DNA from: Nonomuraea guangzhouensis | GTDB taxonomy: Bacteria > Actinomycetota > Actinomycetes > Streptosporangiales > Streptosporangiaceae | Length of the DNA stretch: 64,000 bases | Assembly (NCBI RefSeq): GCF_019396345.1 | Contig: NZ_JAHKRM010000035.1 | Span: forward strand, 1 to 64,000 | Direction: 5' to 3' | Shown: positions 1 through 9,200 of the stretch, piece after piece | Layout: each line of letters begins with the position of its first letter | Position numbering within the stretch: the stretch's first letter is position 1 | Made by a program: the position numbers and the translations under genes | The notes under the pieces: generated by a model | What the model was told of the DNA's origin: nothing | What the model saw: only the letters and a program-made list of their open reading frames with translations | Database searches by the model: none

Positions 1-2
1 GG

Positions 3-257
3 ATCCTCACTCTCGCCGACAAGGCCTACCAGGGCGCAGAAGGCCCGGTCATCACGCCCTACAAGGGCAAGAACAAGCCCGAGTCGCAGAAACTGGCCAA
101 CCGCTCACACGCTCGACTTCGCGGCCCAGGCGAACGCGCGAATGCCCAGCTGAAGAGCTGGCGCATCCTCCGCAAGCTACGTAGCTGCCCTCACAAGGCC
201 GGACATCTCTGCAAGGCCATCGCCGTCCTACAGAACTACGAGGTCGCGCGAGGATGA
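3..257 (+). CDS. IS5-type DDE transposase, C-terminal 84 residues (5' end outside window)
   Basis: The frame is open from base 3 to a TGA at 255-257 and reads as the end of an IS5-family transposase. Near the start is LADKAYQG, with an Asp in the position of the second catalytic residue. Later comes GERANAQLKSWRILRKLR, which holds the conserved Glu and basic helix of DDE_Tnp_4-type enzymes. The N-terminal half lies outside the window, so intactness cannot be judged. The stop is followed within about 10 bases by the remains of a regulator gene in the same frame, so the right end of the element must lie at about 258-269. Confidence 0.8.
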   Translation: MLTLADKAYQGAEGPVITPYKGKNKPESQKLANRSHARLRGPGERANAQLKSWRILRKLRSCPHKAGHLCKAIAVLQNYEVARG

Positions 258-263
258 AAAGGG

Positions 264-656
264 GTCATTGTAGATCCCGCCAAGTGGGACTTCTACGCCA
301 TGGATGCTTATCGGCTCGCAGGCGAAGACTCTCTTGCCGTCATGCATGCGAATGAAGTACTGGCAAGCTCAGTAGCACCAGACGGAACCATCCGCGCTCC
401 AATGCGTATGGCTGAAGCCAAACTCACTCTAGGTGTAGCGGCTGCGCGAGACGGGAACCTCGAAGAAGCCATCTCGCTGGGGCGGGAAGCAACGGAGTCC
501 GGCAGGAAATCCATTCCTTCTCTTCTCATGGTCGCCGGGGAACTAGATGCTGTACTTGAGCAGCGCTTCCCGGACGAACCTGAGACCGAAGAGTTTTGCG
601 AACTGCTGCGATCCCTCCGCTCCGGCTGTCGCATCCGGCGATCCAATTCCCTGTGA
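264..656 (+). pseudogene. C-terminal remnant of an XRE-type (HTH plus helical repeat) regulator cut by the IS
   Basis: Translation continues from the IS edge as VDPAKWDFYAMDAYRLAGE and ends LMVAGELDAVLEQRFPDEPETEEF followed by a short basic tail. From memory this is the usual C-terminal helical (TPR-like) end of abundant actinobacterial helix-turn-helix regulators of about 400 aa. The family match begins before the first available ATG at 300, right where the transposon stops. The gene was therefore most likely truncated by the insertion rather than starting at that ATG. No HTH domain or promoter remains, so it is unlikely to be functional. Confidence 0.65.
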
Positions 657-1199
657 GAACTTTCTTCTCATACTCAAGGCGGCCCGCACGCGGGCCGCAC
701 GCGCCGACGACTCGGGCGCCCGCCCTTCGCTCCCGCTGGCGCTCCCGCTCCGGGACGGGCTGGGTAGCCCGGTCGTCTGGCGCGGACAGCGAATAGGGGC
801 CGCCAGGCGACAGCACACGGAGGAAAGTGTCGGGCTGATCTGGGCCAGGCGCCGCGCGGCCACACGTGGTGAACGCCTCCGGCGGGGGCACTCCGGCTCC
901 GGGATGGACGCTGGCGAAACGCGCGGGCGGTGGGGTGGCTGGGCTTGTCCATCCCGTCTGCTGTCGACCCAGGCGAGCCCAGCAGACCGCCTCCTCCGCC
1001 GCAAGCCCGGCCGTGCAGGTCTGTGCACACGCTCGGCACGCGTCAAGCCGGGCTTGCACCTCCGTCACCGGCCCGCTCTATCTCGCGACGGGTCGACGGC
1101 AGACGGGATGACGTCTGAGATTAATTATGCCTATGTGTCTTCGTTTGAGCGTGTATACAGTAGTCCAACGACTACGATGTGTGCTCAACCGGAGGAAAA
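657..1199. other. Gene-free stretch with hairpins and a TGTATACA palindrome before the next gene
   Basis: No convincing gene is seen on either strand. A GGCCCG-N4-CGGGCC hairpin sits at 681-696. The middle is very GC-rich and repetitive. From about 1115 the base composition shifts to AT-rich, and a perfect 8-bp palindrome TGTATACA lies at 1152-1159, about 40 bp ahead of the start of the next gene. That palindrome could be part of a promoter or an operator, but nothing more can be shown from sequence. Confidence 0.4.
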
Positions 1200-1889
1200 A
1201 TGAGCATTGACACAATTTCGGCCCTGCTCAGTGCTGTCGGCACTGTCGCGGCGGTGGTAGTAGCACTTTTCCTCCCCGGATGGCAGCGGGCAAAGCTACG
1301 TCCGATAGTGACTCTTGAATTCGATCGAACGTCTGAGGACATCGCCGTTCACGAGAGCCCCCCTTGGGGTAGCGTCTGGATAAGACTCCGAGCTACTAAC
1401 AGGCCAGGGCGAGAGACGGCAAGAAAAGTTCGTGTGATTGTCTCCAAAGTGGAGCCTGAGGAGGGATCCGTATTACCTGAGAACACACTTGCCCTTCGGG
1501 AACTCTCATGGTCGGAGGTCAGGACGGGAGAACTTGATCTTCCGGCTGGGATGCAGCGTCGAATAGACGTCGCTCATGTTGAAAAGAAGCGAGCGGCAAA
1601 GAGGAATTTGGTCACTCCTTGGCCGGATCTTGGCATGGGTTTGGCTGGGTGGCCTCAGCGTTATGATGGGCGCGATTATTTGGGGGAGGGGGCGTTTCGG
1701 ATCGAGCTAACTGTCGCAGGCGAAAATTTGGATGCTTCTGAATGGGAGATACGCATCTCCTTCAAAAAGGTCGGCCTGTCCAACAAGTCATCGCTGGCGA
1801 GAATCCGGGACGCCATAGACGTGTCTGATCCTGTACTTGTATCCAAAGAGACTTCGCTACGCCGCCGCCGATGGCTTGCGGACGGCTAG
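1200..1889 (+). CDS. Hypothetical membrane-anchored protein
   Basis: A 229-aa protein. The ATG at 1200 was chosen because GGAGG ends 4-5 bases before it; an in-frame upstream start at 1179 has no such site. Residues 5-30 (about ISALLSAVGTVAAVVVALFLPGW) form one hydrophobic segment, followed by a soluble, charged domain rich in predicted beta strands with no catalytic motif I can name. The layout (N-terminal helix, then a cytosolic or extracytosolic beta domain) is common in uncharacterised actinobacterial accessory proteins. Base composition is visibly lower in GC than most of the window, which fits horizontal acquisition. Confidence 0.75.
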   Translation: MSIDTISALLSAVGTVAAVVVALFLPGWQRAKLRPIVTLEFDRTSEDIAVHESPPWGSVWIRLRATNRPGRETARKVRVIVSKVEPEEGSVLPENTLALRELSWSEVRTGELDLPAGMQRRIDVAHVEKKRAAKRNLVTPWPDLGMGLAGWPQRYDGRDYLGEGAFRIELTVAGENLDASEWEIRISFKKVGLSNKSSLARIRDAIDVSDPVLVSKETSLRRRRWLADG

Positions 1890-2320
1890 ATGTGGTCGAG
1901 ATTGACACTTAATCCTCAGACTGAAGAGCAGGGCCTCTGACGCCTAATTGTCGATGGCGGAACTATCAGGGCACATCGGGGGCACATCAGCGCGAGAGCT
2001 GCTCAGAAGCGCTGAGAACTGGCGAGATCTCAGCAGCAGGTCAAGCGGTATGTCCAGTACATCAGCCCAGTTCAAAGCGGGGCAGGCACAAGACCCGGCC
2101 TACAGGTCGACTCGTCACGTGGGCGGGTTAGTCCTGTGCCAGGGCCGTGATTAGCCGAGTCCCCAAAGGGGAGCCAAAGCGGGAGCCATGCCAGGTGAAC
2201 AGGCCTGAACAGATCTGGACTCGGGTGCCTGCGTCGACATCGCATCAGAGCCGACGTGAACTGATCCAAACGGCGGGAAGCTGGTTCGACACCTATCACC
2301 AGGACTGAGAACGAGAGAAG
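1890..2320. other. Gene-poor stretch, possibly decayed DNA
   Basis: No frame here has convincing codon bias over useful length. A minor direct repeat (GGGCACATC twice at about 1970-1990) and a small CCCCAAAGGGG hairpin near 2162-2172 are visible. The last ~100 bases may be the shattered 5' half of the acetyltransferase relic that follows: one frame ends in WFDTYHQD and then stops. Confidence 0.35.
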
Positions 2321-2662
2321 GGTGGCCACTGGGCGATCACCCGCGACGGCGGCGAGGTGCTTGGCCGGATCGCACTCCGCGGCCTGTACTTCGACGACGG
2401 CATAGCAGGAGTCGCATACTGGGTGCTCCCAGCCGCTCGCGGCACCGGCGTGGCCTCCCGCGCCCTCACGGCGCTCACCACCTGGGCCCTGGACGAGATT
2501 GGCTTCCACCGCCTGGAGTTGGACCACTCGACGCACAACATGGCCTCCTGCAGGGTTGCCACGAAGTGCGGCTACCTCCTGGAAGGCACCAAGCGGAACG
2601 CCGCCGTGCATGACGACGGCCGACACGACATGCACCTGCACGCCTGCATCCGAAGCGTTTAG
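2321..2662 (+). pseudogene. GNAT-family N-acetyltransferase remnant
   Basis: The readable part contains the GNAT acetyl-CoA-binding core: ...GVAYWVLPAARGTGVASRALTALTTWALDE..., with a degraded RGxGxxSRAL version of the Q/RxxGxG/A motif. The C-terminal motif B region follows (RLELDHSTHNMASCRVATKCGYLLEGTKR). A GTG at 2357 could start a 101-aa product, but the family's first beta strands lie upstream. There the frame is closed by TGA at 2306-2308, and related residues sit in another frame. It is best read as a 5'-damaged gene of the RimJ/RimL type. Its end overlaps the 3' end of the convergent kinase-like gene by 4 bases. Confidence 0.6.
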
Positions 2663-3566
2663 AAGGCTCGCCACCGCCGAGGCGCGTCCGGGTTCTGGAG
2701 GCAGAAGAGACGGTTACGGAACTCGCGTGCGATGGCCTTGTCTTCGCTGACGTTCTGCATCAGCCAGGTCGTCATCTTCAACTCGTTGATGTCCCTGAGC
2801 ACGGGATAGCCCTCCCACGTCAGGACGTCGAATCCGTACCGCTCAGCGAACTGATTGTATTCAGCACGGGTGCCCCATCCCAGGCTGTGTTCGATGGCTA
2901 TGACGGCAAGATCGGTCTCGGGAGGGCCGAACGCGAAACGCTCAAGGTCGATCAGCACCACGGTGCCGTCGGTGGCCTTGATGAGGTTGTCGGAGTGAGC
3001 GTCATCGTGGACAGCACCGGCAGCGAGGGGAAGGCTCAGGGTTTCGTACGCTGCCCGCAACTCCTGCTCCTTCCTCGACAGGAACTGGCGTTCCTCATCC
3101 GAGAGGACATCGTCGAGGAGATACGCTCTGCCACGCGCCCAAGGATGTCGAGCTGCGGGAGGGCCAGATTTGCAGGAACGGACATCTGATGGAGAACGCG
3201 CAAGACCTCGGCTAGGTCGATCAAAGCCGGGGGACCGCCACCGTTCTCGATGAAGTCCCAGAAAGTTACGGGCCTGTCTCTGATGATGAGTGGCTGGGCG
3301 TGGTGAGTCGTCCGTGCCGCTGGCAGCCCCGCCTCGTGGAGCCAGGCCGACACGGCTACCTCCTTGCGGGCATCATCAAGAACGTCCACGCTCCGGGCGA
3401 TTCGCACAACGACGTGTTCGGCGGCCAGAACGAACAGGGCGTTCTCCCCAAGGCGGATCAACCGCGCGTCGTCGCTCGCGAGGGCGGCGACCCGACAGGC
3501 ATCACGAAGGGTCGTATGTGCTTCCTGAGATGTGAAGGGGACTGCGGCTGACCGGAACACGGTCAC
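2659..3566 (-). pseudogene. Aminoglycoside-phosphotransferase-fold kinase, frameshifted
   Basis: Two frames join into one APH-family protein. The N-lobe is read from GTG 3566 (RLGENALFVLAAEHVVVRIAR, ending in the ATP-binding Lys/Arg strand). The C-lobe carries the catalytic loop HDDAHSDNLI and the metal-binding VLIDLERF (equivalents of HGDLHxxN and xxDxD/E). The switch between frames lies near 3115-3140: before it the protein reads LDILGRVAER, after it YLLDDVLSDEERQFL. One inserted or deleted base explains this. The start overlaps the stop of the upstream GntR-type gene (TAGTG), so the two were translationally coupled. Substrate is unknown; this family also phosphorylates small molecules other than antibiotics. 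Confidence 0.7.
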
Positions 3567-4255
3567 TAGGAGCCCTTTGGTTGCGTCTTGACCACGCGAC
3601 CTCTTCCGGCGCGCTTCTCGACTATCCCCTCTGCTTCTAGCAGCGCGAATGCTCGCCTGACAGTGATACGACCAACGCCTCGCTCTTGGGCCAGTGCATT
3701 CTCTCCGGGGAGCACGGCACCTATGGCGAACTGACCGCCCGCTATGTCCTGTCGTAGGGAAGCAGCAACATCGTCAGCCCGCGTATGCGCATGATCGGGC
3801 CCGCCAACGAACCACCCCTTCCCATGGACAGAGGCGATCAGCTGCTCAGAGGCAAGCAACTGGAACGCCTGCCGGACAGTCCCCTTCGAGACGCCATACT
3901 CGTTCGCGGTGGCTGCCTCACCCGGTAGCTGTTGGCCGGCCGCGAGTTCGCCGCTCTCGATGCGCTTGCGCATCGCCTCGGCGATTGCTTCGTACTGGGT
4001 CGAGGCCGCACGGCGGCCGCCTGACGGCACTTCTCCCACCACGCGACGTCCGCGGCCTGCCTCGCCGGCTACCAGTCCCGTACGCTCCAGCTCGGCGACG
4101 GCCTGGCGTACGGTTCCTCGTGCCACGCCGTACGTGCGGGCAAGGATCGCCTCGGAGGGCAGCATGCCGCCAGCAGGTGGATCTCCCTCGCGAATGCGGC
4201 GATGGATATCCTCGGCTATCCGAACGTAGGTGGGGCCATCCTTCGCCTTGCTCAT
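3566..4255 (-). CDS. Transcription factor with three tandem GntR-type winged-helix domains
   Basis: A 229-aa protein; the ATG at 4255 has a GAGGGAG site just upstream, whereas a longer frame to 4450 has none and looks non-coding. It consists almost only of three successive GntR wHTH units, at residues about 8-75, 85-150 and 160-228. Each has the signature of a helix, LPxE, then RxTVRxAxxxL and a wing ending in a G-R/K-G turn (GRGRRVVG, GKGWFVGG, GRGRVVK). There is no UTRA, FCD or aminotransferase effector domain. It probably binds an extended or multipartite operator, perhaps its own promoter. It is the first gene of a coupled unit with the frameshifted kinase. Confidence 0.8.
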   Translation of the reverse strand: MSKAKDGPTYVRIAEDIHRRIREGDPPAGGMLPSEAILARTYGVARGTVRQAVAELERTGLVAGEAGRGRRVVGEVPSGGRRAASTQYEAIAEAMRKRIESGELAAGQQLPGEAATANEYGVSKGTVRQAFQLLASEQLIASVHGKGWFVGGPDHAHTRADDVAASLRQDIAGGQFAIGAVLPGENALAQERGVGRITVRRAFALLEAEGIVEKRAGRGRVVKTQPKGS

Positions 4256-4442
4256 CGCGCTCCCTCGCCGAGGCATATCGTCTCTAGGGTAGGGCGGACA
4301 GGCCAGGACCTGCGGAGTATCGCGGCTCCACGCCTCCTCTAGAGTCTTCCCCTCGTTGGACCAAGGACGCGATATGGCGCCAGGTTGGTCAACATGTCTC
4401 AGTCGAGGTCTCTGAGCGCGGAGCATGAGGGACTGCGACGCT

Positions 4443-4805
4443 CTACGCATCCCCTGGAGCAGCGCCTACGGTAGATGTACGCGACCGTTTAGGCCTCGGA
4501 CGCCTGGCGGGTTTTGTGTGGCCGCACCACCCGGCTTCGATGGCGACATCGTCCGGGTCTCTACATTCGTGCTCCCTCTCGAACTCGGCGATGAGCATCA
4601 TCCAGACCTCGCGCGCATGCTCGTAGCGTCCCCTGCCAGCCTCCTCGTGGCCCTCCGGATACGCAGCACGGAGAACGAGGAACTGGCCACCCTGGCTCGC
4701 CCACTCGAACACTCCACAGCATGATGTCTCAGTGATCCGAATGTGGTCCGTCCGAGGACGCAGATAGGGTTCCCAGCGCAGCACGGGCACGTTAGGAGCC
4801 GACAC
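4443..4805 (-). CDS. Conserved small hypothetical protein B (copy 1 of a duplicated module)
   Basis: A 120-aa protein. Its core (RWEPYLRPRTDHIRITETSCCGVFEWASQGGQF...) is closely matched by the protein encoded at 14904-15236, which proves this is a real, selected frame. It holds a Cys-Cys pair and a Trp-rich stretch; function unknown. The tail after about residue 85 is basic and poorly conserved. It overlaps the preceding gene A by 14 bp, so the two are co-translated. The pair lies head-to-head with a GntR regulator, the same arrangement as the second copy. Confidence 0.75.
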   Translation of the reverse strand: MSAPNVPVLRWEPYLRPRTDHIRITETSCCGVFEWASQGGQFLVLRAAYPEGHEEAGRGRYEHAREVWMMLIAEFEREHECRDPDDVAIEAGWCGHTKPARRPRPKRSRTSTVGAAPGDA

Positions 4806-5061
4806 GGCCGCTCGGCACTTCTGCGGCGTACTCCTGCAGGTAGCGGAAGACGTTGCGGCGGCACCGCTGCCATGCGCAGGCGAAGGCGAGCTCTAGGAGC
4901 GTGTCGGCTTCGAGCTGCGGCTTGATGCCATAGGCGATCTCGTCGGCGGCAAGTTTGGGCAGCGGCCTCGCTCGCCAGACGCCGTGCTGGTCGCGCCACA
5001 CGTAGAAGCGTCTGAATGCGCCGCGCAGGTCGTGAGGCGAGACACCGAGTATGGAAGTCAT
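4792..5061 (-). CDS. Conserved small hypothetical protein A (copy 1 of a duplicated module)
   Basis: An 89-aa protein starting at ATG 5061, with GGGGAG about 10 bases upstream. The core FRRFYVWRDQHGVWRARPLPKLAADEI and the later LELAFACAWQRCRRNVFRYLQEYA are strongly conserved in the second copy at 15220-15495. It looks like a compact alpha/beta protein; no known motif is seen. Upstream, at 5099-5121, is a dyad (GTCAGC-N11-GCTGAC) that may serve the promoter shared with the divergent GntR gene. Confidence 0.75.
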   Translation of the reverse strand: MTSILGVSPHDLRGAFRRFYVWRDQHGVWRARPLPKLAADEIAYGIKPQLEADTLLELAFACAWQRCRRNVFRYLQEYAAEVPSGRVGS

Positions 5062-5098
5062 GCGGGATTGATCTCCCCGTGTTGCGTTGGACAGGGAA

Positions 5099-5121
5099 GT
5101 CAGCCAAAAATCCTCGCTGAC
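5099..5121. promoter_or_regulatory. Candidate operator dyad between gene A and the divergent GntR gene
   Basis: Perfect 6-bp arms GTCAGC / GCTGAC separated by 11 bases lie in the short divergent intergenic space. Two near-repeats containing TCATGGC follow at about 5151-5171. Both are possible binding sites for the adjacent GntR protein; this is inference from position only. Confidence 0.35.
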
Positions 5122-5199
5122 TGACGTTTGCCCACGTTAACTCTAGGGCCTCATGGCCACAAGGCTCATGGCAACATAGCCACGTGACACTTGTGTGCT

Positions 5200-5655
5200 G
5201 TGATCGACTACAGCTCTGGGGTGCCGGTGTATCGCCAGGTCGCCAACGCGATCCGCGACGACATCACCGCCGGCCGCTACCGCCCAGGAGCGTGGCTGCC
5301 CTCAGAGGCTCAACTGGCCCAGATGTACGAAGTAGGCCGCGACACCGTTCGCGAGGCCCTGGCTTACCTGCGAGCTGAGGGAAGGATCACCACTGTTCGC
5401 AAGCGGGGGTCAATGGTGGCCATTGAGCCGACACGAGAGCCGCACTACGTTCTGTACGGAACACGCGTGATCGCGCGCATGCCAACACCCGATGAACGGC
5501 GAGATCTTGCGACGGCAGGGGAGCTGCGTGAGTTTGGCGGGATGCCTGAGGGTGTGCCGGTCTTCGAGATCGCCCCCGGGCCGCGTAAGCATCGAAAGGT
5601 GCTACGCGGCGACCGCGTAGAACTAATCGTGAACGATACATCTCTCAAGGAATGA
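5200..5655 (+). CDS. GntR-family regulator with short C-terminal domain
   Basis: A 151-aa protein from GTG 5200 (an in-frame TTG at 5191 is the alternative; neither has a clear ribosome site, so the mRNA may be leaderless). Residues 1-70 form a GntR wHTH (VPVYRQVANAIRDDITAG ... LPSEAQLAQMYEVGRDTVREALAYLRAEG). The rest (about 80 aa, with ARMPTPDERRDL and GVPVFEI) is a reduced ligand domain, much shorter than a full UTRA. It probably represses the divergent A/B gene pair and itself. Confidence 0.8.
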   Translation: MIDYSSGVPVYRQVANAIRDDITAGRYRPGAWLPSEAQLAQMYEVGRDTVREALAYLRAEGRITTVRKRGSMVAIEPTREPHYVLYGTRVIARMPTPDERRDLATAGELREFGGMPEGVPVFEIAPGPRKHRKVLRGDRVELIVNDTSLKE

Positions 5656-5704
5656 TTCCTGCCTGGCAACCCAAACTGAACTGATCCACAAAGTCGAACT
5701 GCGC

Positions 5705-6172
5705 GTGGAGCACGATTGCAGTCTCTGGCAACTCGGCAGAACCGACCTTGGGCTTCACAAGACCGACGTCTTAGATGATGATGTCAGGGTGTGGAAACAT
5801 AAGCTGAGATGGATCGGCGTGGCGACTACGACCGTGGCCACGCTTAGCTTGGCAGCGTATTTGGCATCGATAGGTCTCGAAAAAGCTGACAAAGTAGCCA
5901 GTACGATAGGCCTTTTCGTTGGCTTGGCGGGCCTGGCTGTCGCGTTTTATGGCGTAGCGAGCAGCAGGGGCATGGAGAACTCTCAACAGCCAGAAGCGAC
6001 AGGCCAACCAAGCTCAGATGAAACGCCACCAGCACGCACTGTTAACCAGGTCAATCAAAGCATCATCCAGGGACAGATATTTCAAGGCAATAGTTTCTCC
6101 GGACGTATTAGCTTAGAAAGTCCATCGGCCGCGGGCGAGGCTGGGAGATCACAAGGGCCAGACGTTCCGTAA
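5705..6172 (+). CDS. Two-TM small protein with C-terminal effector-associated-type motif
   Basis: A 155-aa protein with two hydrophobic segments at residues about 36-57 and 66-86, then a polar linker, then a motif at about 112-134 (VNQVNQSIIQGQIFQGNSF). That motif has an alternating hydrophobic/Gly/Gln pattern, and a comparable segment occurs at residues 10-33 of the convergent HSP90-like protein next door. In published NLR-type and conflict systems, such short amyloid-like or effector-associated motifs link a membrane-disrupting effector to its regulator. The GTG at 5705 was used; 5789 (GTG) is an alternative. The gene is markedly lower in GC than its flanks. Confidence 0.65.
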   Translation: MEHDCSLWQLGRTDLGLHKTDVLDDDVRVWKHKLRWIGVATTTVATLSLAAYLASIGLEKADKVASTIGLFVGLAGLAVAFYGVASSRGMENSQQPEATGQPSSDETPPARTVNQVNQSIIQGQIFQGNSFSGRISLESPSAAGEAGRSQGPDVP

Positions 6173-6248
6173 ATCGCAAGTGATATTGCGACACAAGGAC
6201 TCTGATCGCGGCCCCACGCATTCCTCGCCGACATGACCCAGAACCGTA

Positions 6249-9200
6249 TCAATCGCTTTCCGGCAGAGGAGCAAGAGGAACGCGGGCTAGTGCAGCTCGT
6301 ATGGTCTCTTCAACATCAGGCACCCGTACACCGAGCTCGCGCAACCAGATAGTTACCTGGGGAATCGTCGTACGCATTTTTCGAGAGAGCTCAAGTAGCT
6401 CCTGAATTGAAAACTTATCCCTATAATAGAGGAATGCTTCTTCGCCCGCTTCATTATCAATAAGAAGCTCGACGGAATCCCTGAACGATAGGTTCTCTGG
6501 AAGCTTATTGCATGACGTGTCGATTCCAAAAGACATCAATCGAGAGGCCAATTCTTCCGGGCTTCGGTGAAGTGATCGAGCGGCTATTACCAGACGAGCA
6601 AAAGGCATAATATCTGCGGTCGAGAGCGACCACCAGTCACAAGGACCATCTACGTCCAACAGTTCCTCATCAAGCGCGGTAAGCTCACTCGGAAAATGCG
6701 GCAGTATCTCAAAACCGTACTCCCTCAACCGATCAACAAACTCACATAGAGGCAAATTGAGATCAGCCGACTTTTTTAGTAGGTGCATGTAGCTAATCGG
6801 CCCGGGAGGCTGAAGAAACTCCTCATCTCCGTCCTGGAGAAGTGGAAGGTCGTCGAACCGCAACTCGGCAGGAAGAGCCGCAGGCGCAGAGAAGCCGAAC
6901 ATATGAAGTTCATCCAGAATCGCACCCGGCGTTAGCCCTAACTCCTGCGCCGCAGCCAGTATGAATCCTGGAGGAACCTGGTCCTCGGGACTCAGCCATG
7001 GCCAGCAACCGTCTAGTCCTCTGCTGAGCAGCTTTAAAGTTGCGTCAGACAATGAACTAGCTAAAGCTTGCTCAGAGGAAATACGCAACCCATAACGCAC
7101 TAGCCTGCTGCATACTTCATCAACGGGAAGTCCCAGCTTTAGGGCACTCTGCGCGATATGCCCAGGTGGGACAACCTCGGTGGGATCCAGCCATGTCGAA
7201 TGACCTTCTCCAAGGTTCCGCATTAGCAGCACATCATCCGCATTGATAGCAACGGTAACAATGCTCTCGGGTACATCGATTCCAAGGGATCGCCATCGAG
7301 GCACAATCTCTTGTATATCGAGGCTCGTCCGGGATTCTGCCAGCAGCAAGTCCTGCACGGTAGGTGATTCGCCTTCACCTACAAACCTGCCCCCGCTGCC
7401 TTGCAGGATCTCAAGGTCAGCACGAGATATAGTGCACGAATCAGAGAATCCTGTCGGATGGAACGGATGCAGGCCAAGTGCAGCTGCTCGTTCTGCCGAG
7501 CTCTGCAATGATACTTCCAATCGTTCCGCAACCTCGGCGAGCCCATCGGTTATTGATGAGGCCAAGCCTCTGTGCCAATGCCAATACTTCGAGTCTTCGC
7601 TTCTACTGGCAAGCAGCAATTGATCAGAGGGAATCGCGGCAAGTGTGCAACCGACATTGTTGATTGTTGGGCAAATCTCGGCCAGGACAGAAAGAGTCCT
7701 ATTTGGTCGATGCGCTAGAAGTCTCCAGAGAAGAATATAATCAGGTACGTTGCCAATGATGGACGCCCATGAAGGTTGCCCTTTATTAGTTCGCCCTTTA
7801 TTGTTGCTCGGTGGCACAATTGACGCATCCCCTGGCAGGCATCCCGCTATCCTTATATCGATCTCCCGATCTCTGAACTTTATACAGTGACCCTTCTTTA
7901 TAGCTGCGTTCGTAATAATATCGGATAGTTGCACACTGCCTTCGGCTATCCGCGAAATCCATTCAAAGTCCAAAGGCGAGTCAACAAGTAGAGCTTGTGT
8001 TGCCTCTGCCAGTAGCCCACGTACTTGGCCTGAGATATCATTTAGTATCTGAGACCGGTCGGCCGAAAGCCTTTCAGGTGCATATGCGCAAGAAAGGTTA
8101 ACCACAGCTCCCGTTAACCCTGACTGGGTCGACGACAACACGCCACGGCGAATCGCAGGCTGCACCACCAATCCGTCTACTAGGATTGCCCCACCTTCTT
8201 CGCACCAGATTACTTGTGTTCCCGGTGGGGCTCCCGTCCATACGGTTTGTCTACCATAAGTATTCAAACCGAACCGTTCTTTGGACGGCTGCTTTCGTAG
8301 ATACAGCTGACCAGGTTCCCAGCTCTCTTGCCGGTCCCCATGTTGCACAATGGTGGAAAATTCTGCTATGCCAAGTAGCCTCTTAAGTACGTCCACACAA
8401 GACCAGTCGGTATCGTTGTCTGGTAGGTTCTTTAGATACAATCGCACCTTTGTTCCAGATTCGGATCCCTTCTCTGTCAATGTGCCGATTCTGAAAAGGT
8501 TTCCGGGGCCAAAGATGGATACCCGCAGTAGAGGGCCGAGCGTGCCGGCCGGACTCATTCGGCACGTAGTTACGCGTATCTCATCAGCAAGCATGAAATA
8601 GCTTAGAACTCCGATTCCGAACCGGCTGTTCGGAAATAGGGCTACGGGCGGTTCCAGTCGATTCCACCTGGAGACCTCAAGTTTGAAGTCTGGTTGCTCG
8701 GCAAAACGAGCACCCGCACTAGAGAAGACGCCGCGAAGCTCCGCGTCCCCCATACCGATCCCGTTATCGCAACACTCCAAAAAATGCCTACCGTCCTCAT
8801 CTAATCCTTGCCTGAATACGATCTGGCCCGTATAGGCGTAAGAAGCGTCTTCCGTCCGGTCTAGGTATTCAGTTCTTGCGCGACGGTAACGACAGGCGTC
8901 AAGAGCATTCTGATACAACTCCCGAACTGCCATATCAGAGTCTTTATAGAGCTCCACCCCCATTAGGACATCACGAATCCGCCGCTCGTCTAGACGGAAG
9001 CTTGCCCATCCATCGAACACGCCTTCAGCGGGAACAACACCGTGAGATGAAAGGCGAGTCGGCAATGCTGGCATGGGCTGATTGATTCGTTCTCGCACCG
9101 TGCGGTGGACTGCATGGAGAAGCTCGTCCACCCGCACCGTGTACTCATTGAGTGCTTCTATAACGGCCTCGTGGTGACATTCGGCACGCAGCACGGGTAG

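Noticed and set aside
547..1203. A 218-codon plus-strand frame across 657-1178
   Set aside because: No ribosome site, no domain, Arg/Ala/Pro-rich composition, and it overlaps the start of a better supported gene.
2659..3566. Programmed frameshifting in the kinase-like gene
   Set aside because: No slippery heptamer or downstream structure is apparent; an ordinary indel explains the two frames.
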